Assembly (NCBI GenBank): GCA_002946415.1
Contig: NJPS01000024.1
Coordinates: forward strand, 1-64,000
Direction of reading: 5' to 3'
DNA: 64,000 nucleotides
Origin: Rutstroemia sp. NJR-2017a BVV2
Lineage: Eukaryota > Ascomycota > Leotiomycetes > Helotiales > Rutstroemiaceae
The translations under genes and the position numbers were made by a program. How positions within the stretch are numbered: position 1 is the stretch's first letter; the number at the start of each line of letters is the position of its first letter. Shown here piece by piece: positions 1 through 10,509 of the stretch. The notes under the pieces are model-generated. The model saw nothing but the letters and a program-made list of their open reading frames with translations. It did no database searches and had not been told where the DNA came from.

Positions 1-357
1 TGTGCATCTGATACATTCTAGAAACTTTTGGATAGCTATATCAAGATCTGCATCTGATAAGTTTCTTTCAGATCTATCAAGGTATCCTAGCCCGAGGTTG
101 TTAAGTCGATTTGATTGGGCTGGATGGTCATCTGGCGTCAAACTGACAGATTCTAGAAACTTTTGGATAGCTGTATCAAGATCTGCCTCTGTTCCTTTTT
201 TCTGGTATCTATCATGGTATCTAAGCCCGAGGTTGTCTAGCTGATATGCTCGGGCTGGATGATCGTCTGGTGTCAACCTGACAGATTCTAGGAACTGTTG
301 AATAGCTGCGTCTGAGTCTTCCATTTTCTGTTCCTTTCTTTCCGTAATAATATTCAT
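1..357 (-). CDS. TPR-repeat protein, partial (runs off left edge)
   Basis: Reverse-strand reading shows two and a half tetratricopeptide-like repeats with a 45-residue (135 bp) period. Each has an AIQKFLESV helix, a TPDDHPA turn and an LxNLGLxYxDR helix. In fungi, repeats of this wording are common in long TPR proteins that end in a CHAT (caspase-like) protease or begin with an NB-ARC domain; neither is inside the window. An ATG at 357 and another at 324 are in frame. A stop lies further upstream, and a CAG directly precedes the region, so this could also be an internal exon. The repeats read without stops, so the visible part is intact. Role (protein-protein scaffold) is family knowledge; the rest of the protein is unseen. 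Confidence 0.6.
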   Translation of the reverse strand, partial: MNIITERKEQKMEDSDAAIQQFLESVRLTPDDHPARAYQLDNLGLRYHDRYQKKGTEADLDTAIQKFLESVSLTPDDHPAQSNRLNNLGLGYLDRSERNLSDADLDIAIQKFLECIRCT

Positions 358-2080
358 TTTCTGGCCAGTTTTAATAAATGCATATAGACTAGAAGCTTAC
401 TTCTAAGACGAACAGAATTGCTTTTAGTGTTTAACTTCTAGTTGGGATATCTTCCTGCCCTCTATTCTTCCTTATCTAGGAAATGGTGAATACTACTTTG
501 GGTGGGCTATGAAAGAGGCTGCAGCAGGATCAATGTATTCGCACCATATAACGCAGATGCGACAGTGTGGCATCGCCCCAATATTAAGTTTCTTAGAGGG
601 TACACGGCTAGGGCGCTCGACGAATAGAAGCCTTTTGTTCATTATACAACTTCTAGAGGCAACACTATGTGAGGCTGATACGGATGCAAATCGGGTATGA
701 CATATTGCCTGGGCGTGCTTATTTGAATATTCCTTAGCGCTAGGCAGACATCGGTAATATAAGTAAGACGCTACGTTGCTAGAGACACGATAGTGACAAT
801 GGTAGTTGTAGTGTCTTATGGTGCATCTTACGACAGCTAGTAAATGACCGTAGATACCCCTCTACAGAGATGCTAACTATATCATCTCGATGCTTCCTAT
901 GCAAATCCGACTAAGCATTTTAGCGATTGGTAAGGTACCTAGTAGTCAAAGCCTTATCCCTGCGGCATAGTACAGAGCGTTGATATCTGCCAAAATTCTA
1001 GGACTGTCTTTTAACTCGTATCACTACGTTAGGCTTTTCGAGGTGCTGCCCTCTTAAAATCTGCTGCAGAGCATCGGTGATTTATGAAAGGGTAAGTGTT
1101 ATTTGGGGCTGTTTCTGTAATCTATCTGAAGAGTTGTATTGTGTATATACGTGGGGCAGTGCATCCAGTTGCATAAATTTCGCCCCGCAAAAAGCCGTCG
1201 ATGGTCGTACTACTATACCACAAGTGGTGGGCGATGGTTAGCCTAGAACGAAATGGGTGGGAAAAAAATAAACTCAAATATGTAAGCGCCTGGTTGTTAG
1301 ATGTATTCGCATCGAACCTAGAAGCATTACAAACTCATATGAATTTGTAGGGTTGCCGATTATGGTTATGTGAGAAATAAATCATACATGCTGCGATTGT
1401 TACTCCCCCAGGAGTGGCGTCACTTTTGGGTTCACAGATTTCCTCTTTGTAACGATTCTGAGCGCTCGGCCGCGTCATATGCTTCCAGGATCGTCACGTG
1501 TGAATTGGCCACTATGTGAAAGCTTCTAGAGCTCAAGATCACTCTTAGGTCTTTAGTTGTAAATTCTAAGAATTATTCGATTCATTCTACGACGTATCCT
1601 CACACTCTTCGTACGTTCTTTATCTACACTTTGAAGCATATAATTATTTGAGCTTTACATATCGCTGTACAAGACCTTTATCTTCATTCGTTGTGTTACG
1701 GGTTGTGTGACGATTTGTCGTCTGGATGCTCAGACATCCAGGCTCGTACGCTCGTCTGTGCTACGTACTTGCACGTGCGCATGATTCACGTGACATACCT
1801 GTATATATCCCCAGCGAGCTCCCACTCTCTTAGTTCTTTCGTGTTGTATTCTAAGGTTAATTCCATTCTTTAAACGACATACATTATAGGTTGAAAGTTT
1901 TGTATTTATAAGATTGGTATTATGGGAAGAAAAGTCACTGCTGGATCTAGCAAGCTAGAAAATATACATATCTTGATACTACGATAAACATTCAGGTCTA
2001 TAGATCTTGCTCTCCCAGTGCTCCTTCTCATATCCGCAACTTTATGTACAGCCAGATTTATATCCGTGCTGCTAAAGTTC
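358..2080. other. Gene-free stretch
   Basis: I see no convincing gene on either strand in this 1.7 kb. Open frames are under 80 codons, lack family signatures, and have no matching splice signals. Base composition is moderately AT-rich but not RIP-degraded like the 10.5-23.2 kb island. It probably holds the promoter of the leftward TPR gene and the 3' flank of the DUF6594 gene. Confidence 0.5.
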
Positions 2081-3177
2081 CTAGCCTTGCATCGCAGTGG
2101 TGCCAGAGACAAACACGATAAGAACAGTAGCGTACCTAACATAGGTCTATTAGTCTCTTGCTATTCGGAAATAGACCAGTACTTACGTAGCCCCTGCAAG
2201 TATTAACTCCATTGTTCTCGATTTTGTTAACCAAGACAAGATAAGGAGGTATGAGATCGTGGACAGCATCACAATTATGATCCGGACAGAGATCGTGCTA
2301 ATAAGGTTACATATAACCACCGGCATCATGAGAAGAAGGGTTATGAGAAATAGTAATAGCGCCTTTGCAGTACGTTGAATCAATGGACCCTGGTACGTGT
2401 ATACGTTTGGATCGGTGGAGAGATCGTGAAATTGGCGCTGTAATGATCAGCGGGATACGTACTCAGATACTATAGTTGGATAGCTGTCTTACGCTTTGGA
2501 AACCATGCCAGTATTGGATCAACTTGTCTTCTACCCATGTTTCGAACTGCAGGACTGCACTATCGACTGCGGGAACCAGAGACACCAGTTCACTTTGGTG
2601 CGTAAGGTACGCGGTCTCGTCCCTTGCTAGGAAACCGGTCCCGTTTACCCAATTTTGCAAGCTCTCTATGTCCCTTTGTTCTGCCGACCGTAGACTTAGT
2701 GTTCGGCGGGCTCTCTCGAGGAACTCATCTGTACCCTGTTAATAGCTGTACGTGGTCTTACTCCGATGCCTCTTACCGTAGTCCGTCAAAGCTGCGTCAA
2801 TTTGGGACAGAGTAGTAACTCGATCTGTATTACCATCGTACCGACTCTTCCCAAGGAAGAGAAGGCACCTTTCGTTCTGGTCGATTTGGTTCAATTGCTG
2901 CTCGAGTAGGGACAGCCTATCTTGCTTGAGCAGAAGAAGTCGAGCTCGGAGTTGATCGAAACGACGGAATATAAACCAAGAACGATGTGCTGAGAGAAGT
3001 GCAGTAAAGCGAGGATACCCAGATTTGAATTCTTCAACTAGATTGGATTAGTATATAGAGGGTAGCAAGTAGAGTTCGTAATTAAATATACATACTCTTT
3101 CCCCTCTCTGTGTTGTTTGTAGCTGTAGACTCAAAACACTGCAAACACCGAAAACAAGACCGAGTAAGTGCTATCAT
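2081..3177 (-). CDS. DUF6594 family membrane protein
   Basis: Five exons give a 294-residue protein: 3177-3096, 3037-2777, 2728-2493, 2437-2187, 2135-2081. All introns are GT-AG and all phases match. The N-terminal part carries the family signature: GYPRF, a RRFDQLRARLLLLKQD helix, LEQQL..ID, and YDEFLERARRTLSL. A middle helical region follows (QNWVNGTGFLARDE). The C-terminal ~85 residues hold three hydrophobic segments, the last ending in ATYATVLIVFVSGT, as in DUF6594 proteins. The family is abundant in fungi, predicted to be membrane-anchored, with no established function. The gene is intact, with no RIP-type stops. The first 27 residues (MIALTRSC...) are Cys-rich and less typical, so the start exon is the least certain part. 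Confidence 0.82.
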
Positions 3178-3487
3178 ATTGTTTTCTCTCACAATATCTA
3201 GAGAACATATTTTTCCTTTTCTCCGGGTAATTTATGTTGTAATATTGATATGCTCTACCGAGTAAAAGATACTATGACCTGTAAGACTAAGAGGGTGGCG
3301 GTAGCGCATCATATGCACTGCCGCAACGCCCTATCCCGCCTACCTTGGCGGCTAACTATAGCCTTTCTAACTACTAGTAATAATCGTACTATATATACAC
3401 ATATCAGGATTCAGATTCAAACAGCTTATATCATTGCACATACTCTACAAATATCTGCCTTTAAACAACATCAATTATACGATAGCT
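3178..3487. promoter_or_regulatory. Divergent intergenic promoter region
   Basis: A 310 bp space lies between the starts of the leftward DUF6594 gene and the rightward small gene at 3488. It is AT-rich (for example 3355-3440) and probably holds both promoters. No specific factor site is recognised. Confidence 0.4.
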
Positions 3488-3850
3488 ATGTCTTCCGAAG
3501 AGTACACAACCCTTGGTTTATCCTAGCATATCTAGTACTAATATGTAAACTAGGAATAGAAAAGACAAATTCGTCTTCTGTGATGAGGAGGACCGTCCTT
3601 GCATTGAATATTCTGGAAAGGTCAGTTGTCTTATCCAACGAAATTACCTAATACTAACCAAGCTTACACTTAGACTCAATTCTTCGTTGGCGATAAAGTG
3701 TATTTGCTGGGTTCTGATGGATCCCGCGATGGGGGGCCTTACATTATTGCATCGATTCCCTCTATGCAAAAATGTACGCTCAGTTTCGAGAATGGCCAGA
3801 CTGCCAAGAATGGCGAGGAAATAGAGATGGCGAAGCTTGAATTGGCATAA
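3488..3850 (+). CDS. Small three-exon hypothetical protein (85 aa)
   Basis: Not a family I can name. Exons 3488-3501, 3554-3620 and 3674-3850 join in phase to 85 residues. The protein begins MSSEENRKDKFVFCDEEDRP, continues with a DGGPYIIASI segment and ends EMAKLELA. Gene support comes from the splice signals: intron 1 has a TACTAAT branch before CTAG, and intron 2 has donor GTCAGT, a perfect TACTAAC branch and a TTAG acceptor. Removing them takes the frame past several stops. The fold looks like a small beta-rich domain (FFVGDKVYLLGSDG). The first donor (GTACAC) is weak. It sits between the DUF6594 and caspase genes, on the same strand as the latter. Confidence 0.5.
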
Positions 3851-4384
3851 AATGCGGGGTATCTGAGACGCCCAATAGGACCTTTTTGTGTAACCCCAAA
3901 GGAGGAGGCTGTGTAGGCATACTTTGCTTCACAAATCTAAACTGTCTGATGACACCTAGGCGCTTAGTTGCATTTACAGCCCCATTTTCGTTGTATGCTG
4001 CATCTTCTTATTTAGCCGTGGCGTGCATATGTCACCCGACGGTACTATGTAAGTGCACACAATCATAGTACGTCCTCGTATACTGTAGGTGCTTTACATA
4101 TGTGGCTCACAGCTTACATGGTTGCTGCCTAAGCTTGGTGAATATATTGCCCGATTTTCGAGTCTTTGGTGTTACAAAGTGAAGCGGGCTTTACAGATCT
4201 ACCGATCCCTGTGTCATCACTAGATCACCCTCTTGATTATTCCCTAACTCCCACCTCCTTGTTTGGCGGGACAAATATCCCTTCTTCATATAACTTCTGT
4301 GAATCAGTTTTGGCCCTGAGTTGACCAGCTGCATATACACTTATCGATCACTGCGAATAGCTCATAGAAACACACTTCGCTAAG
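3851..4384. promoter_or_regulatory. Intergenic region upstream of the caspase-like gene
   Basis: About 530 bp without a credible gene. The final 100 bp before the ATG at 4385 should hold the core promoter and 5' UTR of the caspase-like gene; no distinct motif is claimed. Confidence 0.4.
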
Positions 4385-6313
4385 ATGAGCGACCAGCAAG
4401 CCGATACTAAGCATTACGCGATCCTGATCGGCATCGACGCTTATCCGAGCAAATCTTTGACGAGCTGTGTACGAGATGTTGAGAAGATTAAAGCATGCCT
4501 CGAGAGCACATTGAGCACGGTCAATATCCAGACTCTCACAGCAAGCAGGTGCTCTGATCCCAACAAGGATACGCCAACCGAAGATCCGGAACGCTGGCCA
4601 ACATACCGCAATGTAACTTCAGCTCTTGAAAAGACCACATCTCAAGCGGAGGCTGGAGACTTCGTCTATATCCACTACTCTGGCCACGGTACTCGCCTGA
4701 CGCCGTGCTTTGACTTCTCGAACCGGTCCACTGGGGACTTGGCATTAGTTCTCCTGGAAGGGGCTCAAAGCCCGGAGAAATATCTTCGCGGTGTGCGACT
4801 GGCTGGCCTCTTAAAAGCCATGGTAGAGAAAGGACTGGTTATTACTCTCGTCTTAGACTGTTGTTTCTCAGCAAGCGTCTATCGCAATGATGAACCCAAT
4901 ATCCGATATCTCTCATGCGACCTCGAGGCTGCCTCGACTTTTTCATTGCATCCGGAGGATAACATCGAAGGCAGAGGTACTCGTTCTGCCAATCGCGATG
5001 CCTCTATGCGTGACAATTGGCTTCTAGATCCGGACCGGTATACTATACTCGCTGCATGCGGGCCTCACGAAAACGCCAAGGGAGGATGGTCTGAGACAAG
5101 CGATAAGGGAGGACCATATGGAGCGTTGTCCTATTTTCTATCAGAAGCACTGTCCAACCATGGATTTGGGAGGAGACACAAGGATATCCACCGTCATTTG
5201 TCTGCAAAGTTCTGGGACTCCGGCAAGCAGCAACATCCTGTTTTGTATGGAAATGGGGACCAGGGTTTCTTTGGGGAGGTCGACCCGCACCAGCCTGCGA
5301 GGTTGATCTCTATTGTCCAATGTGACGGAAGTTTTCAGTTGCTGGCCGGCCAAGCCCATGGTTTCCGCGATGGTGACCAGTTCGCTGTGTCTTCCCTAGG
5401 CTCTATAAACGATCTCGGCACTGAGGGAGGATGTATCGCAAAGATCACCTACGCCGGGCCTCTCACATCTAATTTGGAGCTTTCGGATACTACTCGCAAT
5501 CTTCAAACGGGGTATGTCGCGGTGCCACTGGCTTGCTCGTATCTTACAAAATTCTGCGTTAAATTGGCAACTGATCTTCCGCATTACGATGAAGGGATTA
5601 CAGCGCTCAAGGAACGATCACTCAAAACCCATATCGACAGTGATCAACTTCCGGATTTTCATATCGTACTGAGTAACGACGAATACGAAATCCTAGATGA
5701 GTATGGTCAAAATATCATCAATTTACCACCTATGCCGCAGAACCAAACAGATACTGGTCGTATCTGTGATATCTTAGAGCATCTGGCCCGGTTTAAGATG
5801 GTCAAAGACTTGACCAATAAGACGTCTACCACTGCTTTCCAAAATTCATTCAATATTCAGATAATCAGCGATAGAAAATCGTTCAGCCCAGAAGCACAGA
5901 TAGAGGTAGAGCACAATAGCAAGGTGGAGCTCGTTATAAAGAATACAGGAGACACAGTTCTATACGCGCATGTGTACAACCTAGATCCTCGCTGGCAGAT
6001 TAAGGGGATCCTTCATAGCACTTATAAAGTGATTCCTCCCCCGAAAGACTCAGGTGGCGGTGATCTAGGATTTATAGGGAAGTTCTCAACACGCATAACG
6101 ATGACAGTTCCTACTATGATGCATAAGCATGGCTTATGTGAGGATATTATCAAAGTCTTCATCACATCTCAGCCAACATCATTTGATCTGTTAGAGCTCC
6201 CAAGCCTTGATGAGCTGGCGAGGACAAATAATCGAGATAGAACAAGCCATCTCAGAGACGGTAGATTTGAGGACTGGGTGGCATTGAACTTTCCTATCCG
6301 TACGTCACTATAG
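4385..6313 (+). CDS. Caspase-domain (peptidase C14) protein, metacaspase-like
   Basis: A single-exon, 642-residue protein. The p20-like caspase domain is at the N terminus: HYAILIGIDAYP (residues 10-21), the catalytic-His motif YIHYSGHGTR (His ~101), and the catalytic-Cys motif LVLDCCFSAS (Cys ~160, Phe replacing the usual His after it). A long middle region is followed by a beta-rich tail (VELVIKNTGDTVLYAHVYNL, ~510-530) resembling the DUF4384-type domains that accompany C14 proteins. Such fungal proteins are cysteine proteases linked to regulated cell death and stress. Both catalytic residues are present, so it may be active. It is longer than classical metacaspases (~350-450 aa) and lacks their N-terminal Pro/Gln-rich prodomain. 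Neighbours are accessory-type genes. Confidence 0.88.
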   Translation: MSDQQADTKHYAILIGIDAYPSKSLTSCVRDVEKIKACLESTLSTVNIQTLTASRCSDPNKDTPTEDPERWPTYRNVTSALEKTTSQAEAGDFVYIHYSGHGTRLTPCFDFSNRSTGDLALVLLEGAQSPEKYLRGVRLAGLLKAMVEKGLVITLVLDCCFSASVYRNDEPNIRYLSCDLEAASTFSLHPEDNIEGRGTRSANRDASMRDNWLLDPDRYTILAACGPHENAKGGWSETSDKGGPYGALSYFLSEALSNHGFGRRHKDIHRHLSAKFWDSGKQQHPVLYGNGDQGFFGEVDPHQPARLISIVQCDGSFQLLAGQAHGFRDGDQFAVSSLGSINDLGTEGGCIAKITYAGPLTSNLELSDTTRNLQTGYVAVPLACSYLTKFCVKLATDLPHYDEGITALKERSLKTHIDSDQLPDFHIVLSNDEYEILDEYGQNIINLPPMPQNQTDTGRICDILEHLARFKMVKDLTNKTSTTAFQNSFNIQIISDRKSFSPEAQIEVEHNSKVELVIKNTGDTVLYAHVYNLDPRWQIKGILHSTYKVIPPPKDSGGGDLGFIGKFSTRITMTVPTMMHKHGLCEDIIKVFITSQPTSFDLLELPSLDELARTNNRDRTSHLRDGRFEDWVALNFPIRTSL

Positions 6314-7654
6314 ATAGGATTTAATACAAGGGTTTGGGCAATATTTCATAACAGTAAATATATAGCGAAGTGAAATAAGTTGTGATGCTTTTCCTCCTCA
6401 GTCCGTTGTCATTCTCGCTTGGGATTATCTCATTCTTGTTTGGCTTCTTCAATTATCTAGCGTATTCCTTCACGGTGTCGTTCTTCATAGGCGAGATTTG
6501 TGGTTTTGAGAGAGGCAATGCCGTCGACGTTTTCAGCTGAGGTGAGACCGATGTAAGGAGAGATTGGAGGTAGGTCGGTATAGGAAGACGCTTGTGACGC
6601 GTAGCAAGTCTGAATGATCAAATAAGGAGATGACGAAATTGGCCTATGATCAGTCCAATCCATTCAGCTTACAGCCATCTCCCGCGTAGCTGAGCCCGAA
6701 CAACCTTCCTTTTGCAGAAATGAGACCCCGTACTGTAGATTATATTGTGCCGATCCTAGCGCCGCGGAAGTCCTGCTGTGAGTAGCACCCTGAGCCAATT
6801 GGTCCTCGGAACAACCTCAATCACAAGATCTATTCTTCCAATATGTAAGGACTGCGGATCGAGCTCCTTCCGAGGTCGTATGATCTATCTTCTCGTAATC
6901 TTCTGTTAGCCTGCCTGCTTGTAATCTATTCTGCCAACGCCGGCGTTTCGTATTCGGTCCGTAGGATGCTCAGGAGAGCGAGAGAGGCGAGAGCAGCGAG
7001 TTGAGCTCATGCTCGTATCTCGGGCAATGCGATGCTATCTAGAGAAATGATCGCTATCGCAATAGTAACAAGCATCGATTCCAGAGAAGCAGATCGAGAA
7101 AGATCGAGGGGTTTGGCTTCAAACCGGCTGTACTATCAAGGCTCTTCAGCTGTGATAAGGCATACTGAGTAGATCTCAGTAGAGGAGTCGATGGTGTATA
7201 ACGAGGTCAAGCGGCCGAGACAGGGGTGTTAGGAGAGGGTTAAGGAAGAAGATGGTTGAGGAGAGTGGCGCGCGAACTTTTATAGATGTTGAAAGCGGCA
7301 GCTGGCTCGTGCACGCACCTTGCCGCTAAACTGGGCCCATCAAGTGAGTCATACTACTCCCTGATCTTCCTCGGAGACTGGTTTGCGAGTACGCCCGACT
7401 GGATTCCAGACTAGTGTCGACCCAAGAAGCTTTGCTCGATAGCTTCTGTGGCGTTTCTAATTTCATACCTCGTCGGAAATGCAAGACCACAATGGAAACC
7501 CGAGACAATATCTCAATGAGCCCCTGGGAAACTCGATTCATTCCTGCTACCATCCGTATTGCAGTGGAAGGATTTGAGGCTATTGGTGTTGCTGGGATGG
7601 TTTATTACATTGCAGTAAGATAGAGGAGGATGATGAGCAAAGTAACATCGATCA
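6314..7654. other. Gene-free stretch between caspase-like and DUF3435 genes
   Basis: 1.34 kb with no supported gene. Both flanking genes end here (convergent), so it contains two 3' ends. Short open frames do not resemble known proteins and lack splice support. Confidence 0.5.
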
Positions 7655-10163
7655 TTACAGTCGAAGGCTGATGCCATGCACGGTTTGCACATGATTCTTG
7701 AAATGCTGTAAGTGTTGGAGAACAAGCCCTTCAGATTGGCAAACAGGATGAGTACAGGAGATTCTCTGGGATTTCGGAACCTCTTTCAAATGGCTATCCA
7801 CATGGTTCATCATTTTATGCGGAGTAGCGTAAGTCCGTGTCCGATACTCGTATGTACTTCGATCGTCTCCGATACAGATAATGCATTGGGTCTTTTTACA
7901 AACGAGGGGAAAAGGGTCTTCGTACGAAGACTGATCCTTGGGAGGCTCATCCTTGGGAGACTCGGAAGATACTCGACTCGAGCGGTTGCTATGCGGAACT
8001 TCTTGTTCTTGTCGATAGGAGAGTGCGATCATTAAGTCAATGGCACGGATCCGGCGACTGACGATATCGCTTGGGCTCAGGTCCCTCGAGAGATCACAAA
8101 GCACCTCCTGGAGTCGAGTTCGTTCGGGAAGCTGGTGATGGACGATAGGTTCAATATATTCGTTCGTAGGGACCTTTTGGAGTTGCTTCTCTAATTCTTC
8201 ATCATGGATACGATCGAAATAATCTCGCCGGAACTCAATCTTGATGGCTCGATCGCGTTGTTTCTGTAACGAATCAATCTGCCGCCGGAGTTGTTCACAT
8301 TCTTTGCGGATGGCAGGTGGAGCTCGACGGTAGGATCCATATTGCCTTTTGTATTCCTCGCGTTCTCTTGTAAGTTCCATGATCTCTGGATCTGGAGGGA
8401 GATCCTTCAAAACCTCTTCCGGCACATCGATCGGGGCACGCGGATCGCATGTGAGACTCATATGTGTAAAGGCACGAAGAAATCCGATATTCGTTGGCTG
8501 GTCTAACACCGCATCTTGGACGATAAACCGGACCTTTTCGTTGATATAGGACCCGCAAAAGACTCCTGTCTGAGGGTTATGCCTCATCACCTGGTCACGG
8601 ACGGCAGTTGTGGCAGCTCCTACAAAACGTTAGCAAGAATATTGAGTATTTTCGGAAATCTCTTACCGTCTACAGCATTTCCAGTACCCCGACGGAAACA
8701 GTAGCTAGTGAGCTTCTGTGCAAATCCAGCAGCCCAGCCGAGACGGTCAAGATAGTAGGCAAAGGTCGAGTAACGGAGAGCCTTGTGTGCTGATGTTGAT
8801 AGACCATCAAATGTCCATACCGCCTGCCGAAAGATCGGTGTCTTGAGTTTCTCCGATTTCCAGTGTACTAGAACTGCTTTGGTAGGGTCTTGTAGATTGC
8901 TGACAAAAAAGGGTTCGGCGTGAGTAAATCCGTCTACCTTGATAGCATTATCCCTGATGGCAATGGCTAAGATATGGCTAACAGGACAAAGAATTGGCAA
9001 AGTTTCTTCGTGAAAAAGGAAGGTCGTCCTACGAACATCATGTCAGTACGATCAAAACACTTCGACTCAGGAACATACGGTTTGGGTTTCCTGTCAGCTC
9101 CTTTATGATGAGCGAGAGTGATCTCCATTCCAAGGAGGTCGCGTTCTCCAGGGGTAGGATTTCGGACAATCCAAAGACGGATATCTTCATAACAGAGAGC
9201 TTTGTATTCCCGTGTAAGAACCTCCTCATCATCTCTATCATCGCAATCGGAGATCTTTGGATCGACCCAAGGTTCTGGATTCTCATATGTAGGATCATCA
9301 TCTTTTGTCTTATCCAAGCCTTCATATTCCTCATCCCAATTGTCATCTTCATATGTTTGATCGCGATCGATAGCACTTTTCACCTTGCCTGCATCAACCA
9401 GCTCGGCAGGTCGACAGCCAGTATAGATAAGGAGGAGCATGATTGTCGCAAGTGCCAAACGCTGATCTTCGGTTGGAAATATAGATGTGTCCCGGGCCCA
9501 GTGATGGGTAAGGAGGAGGATAAGGTCATCCGCTCCCAGTACTGGCTTTGCTGTCTTTTCTCGTCTTAAAGTGAACTCCTTGGCCAAGATCGTGTCGAGA
9601 TACTGCAGTTGTGTGATCAGCAATCTGTCTCGGGGAAATAGCGACAAAGTATACTATCATACCTTGAAAACTTCTTTCGCATCATTCGTATCCATATGCC
9701 GTCCGTTGATTCGGTTGTAGAGCTGTTTGAACTGAAGCAGATACTGATGTACAGAACTGAATGTGCGCACCCTATAATTCTCACAGATATACCGGAGGAA
9801 CATCATAGTAATCCCTTTGTTGCATTTTTGAATAGCTGCCCGCCAGTATTGCTCGTTTCGGAATTCGCAGAACCTGATGTTATATAAGTTCTGTAAGGTG
9901 AAGATCAAGGCAAGGCGATGGTTTTCTTACTTTTTCCATTTGCGGCATATACCAGTGATGTTTTCCTTCGTGGCATCTGCATCTTTTGATGCAAGAGGAC
10001 CGTTTCCATTCAGCTTTTCAATATTGATTTCGTAGTCCTCTGGTGTAAGCTTGGTTTTTTTGGGCCGTTGCTGAAGATTACTACGTCGTAGAAGGAATTG
10101 TTGGAGATTAATATTCTCGGGGGCATCGTCACAAAAACGGCGCTTTTTCGAAGTATTAGCCAT
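7655..10163 (-). CDS. DUF3435 tyrosine recombinase (Starship captain-like) with C2H2 zinc fingers
   Basis: Five exons, all in phase, give 764 residues: 10163-9931, 9873-9663, 9602-9079, 9028-8667, 8619-7655. The DUF3435 (PF11917, often mislabelled 'FluG domain') signature is clear: RLALATIMLLLIYTGCRPAE (Arg ~212), LPILCPVSHILA, an RRGTGNAVDGAATTAVRDQV region, and RHNPQTGVFCGSYINEKV. These map to the R...RxxR/H...Y boxes of tyrosine recombinases. The C-terminal third has a coiled coil (REREEYKRQYG...RRQIDSLQKQRD) and two Cys/His zinc-finger-like motifs (CKKTQCIIC...H...H and CTHPVCQSEG...H...H). Starship captains belong to this family, but not every DUF3435 protein is a captain. The gene is intact. 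It lies at the right edge of the accessory region and is transcribed into it, as captains are. Confidence 0.88.
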
Positions 10164-10509
10164 AATCAATAGTTGAAGAAGATTTGAAAGGGAGAGGAAA
10201 AAGGTAAATTGAAAAATATTCGAATGTGAATGAAGAAGGTATGTTGCTAGGTGAGGTGAAAAGGTGTTGAGAAAAAGAGAAATGGGAAAGCCATAGTTTA
10301 AATAACTTCAGTACAGCCATTTTTAGCTCTCTCTTGCTTAGAATGGTGATGTTGGAAACGGGAAACAGGAAGGGATAGATGAGGGCCATGAATTTTGATG
10401 GGGTAGAGTTCGCGCTGATGCACGTGAACGATGTCCTTAGCGCGTGCTGAGGCTGCGTAAAACAGCGACGAAGCCCGCTGAATGTAGCGGCCGAAACACC
10501 TCGAACTCG
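10164..10509. promoter_or_regulatory. Upstream region of the DUF3435 gene and composition boundary
   Basis: About 340 bp of ordinary composition upstream of the recombinase start. GC content falls abruptly near 10505, where RIP-degraded DNA begins. This is the recombinase promoter and, if the Starship idea is right, where the element's captain end should lie. I could not identify a terminal inverted repeat or short direct repeat by eye. Confidence 0.4.

Noticed and set aside
4441..5584. Reverse-strand frames under the caspase-like gene
   Set aside because: Shadows of a well-supported 642-codon gene.
7655..10163. Crypton-type transposon as the source of the tyrosine recombinase
   Set aside because: The DUF3435 wording (TGCRPAEL, LPILCPVSH, RHNPQTGVF) matches the captain/'FluG-domain' family better than Crypton recombinases, and no GCR1_C-type domain is visible.
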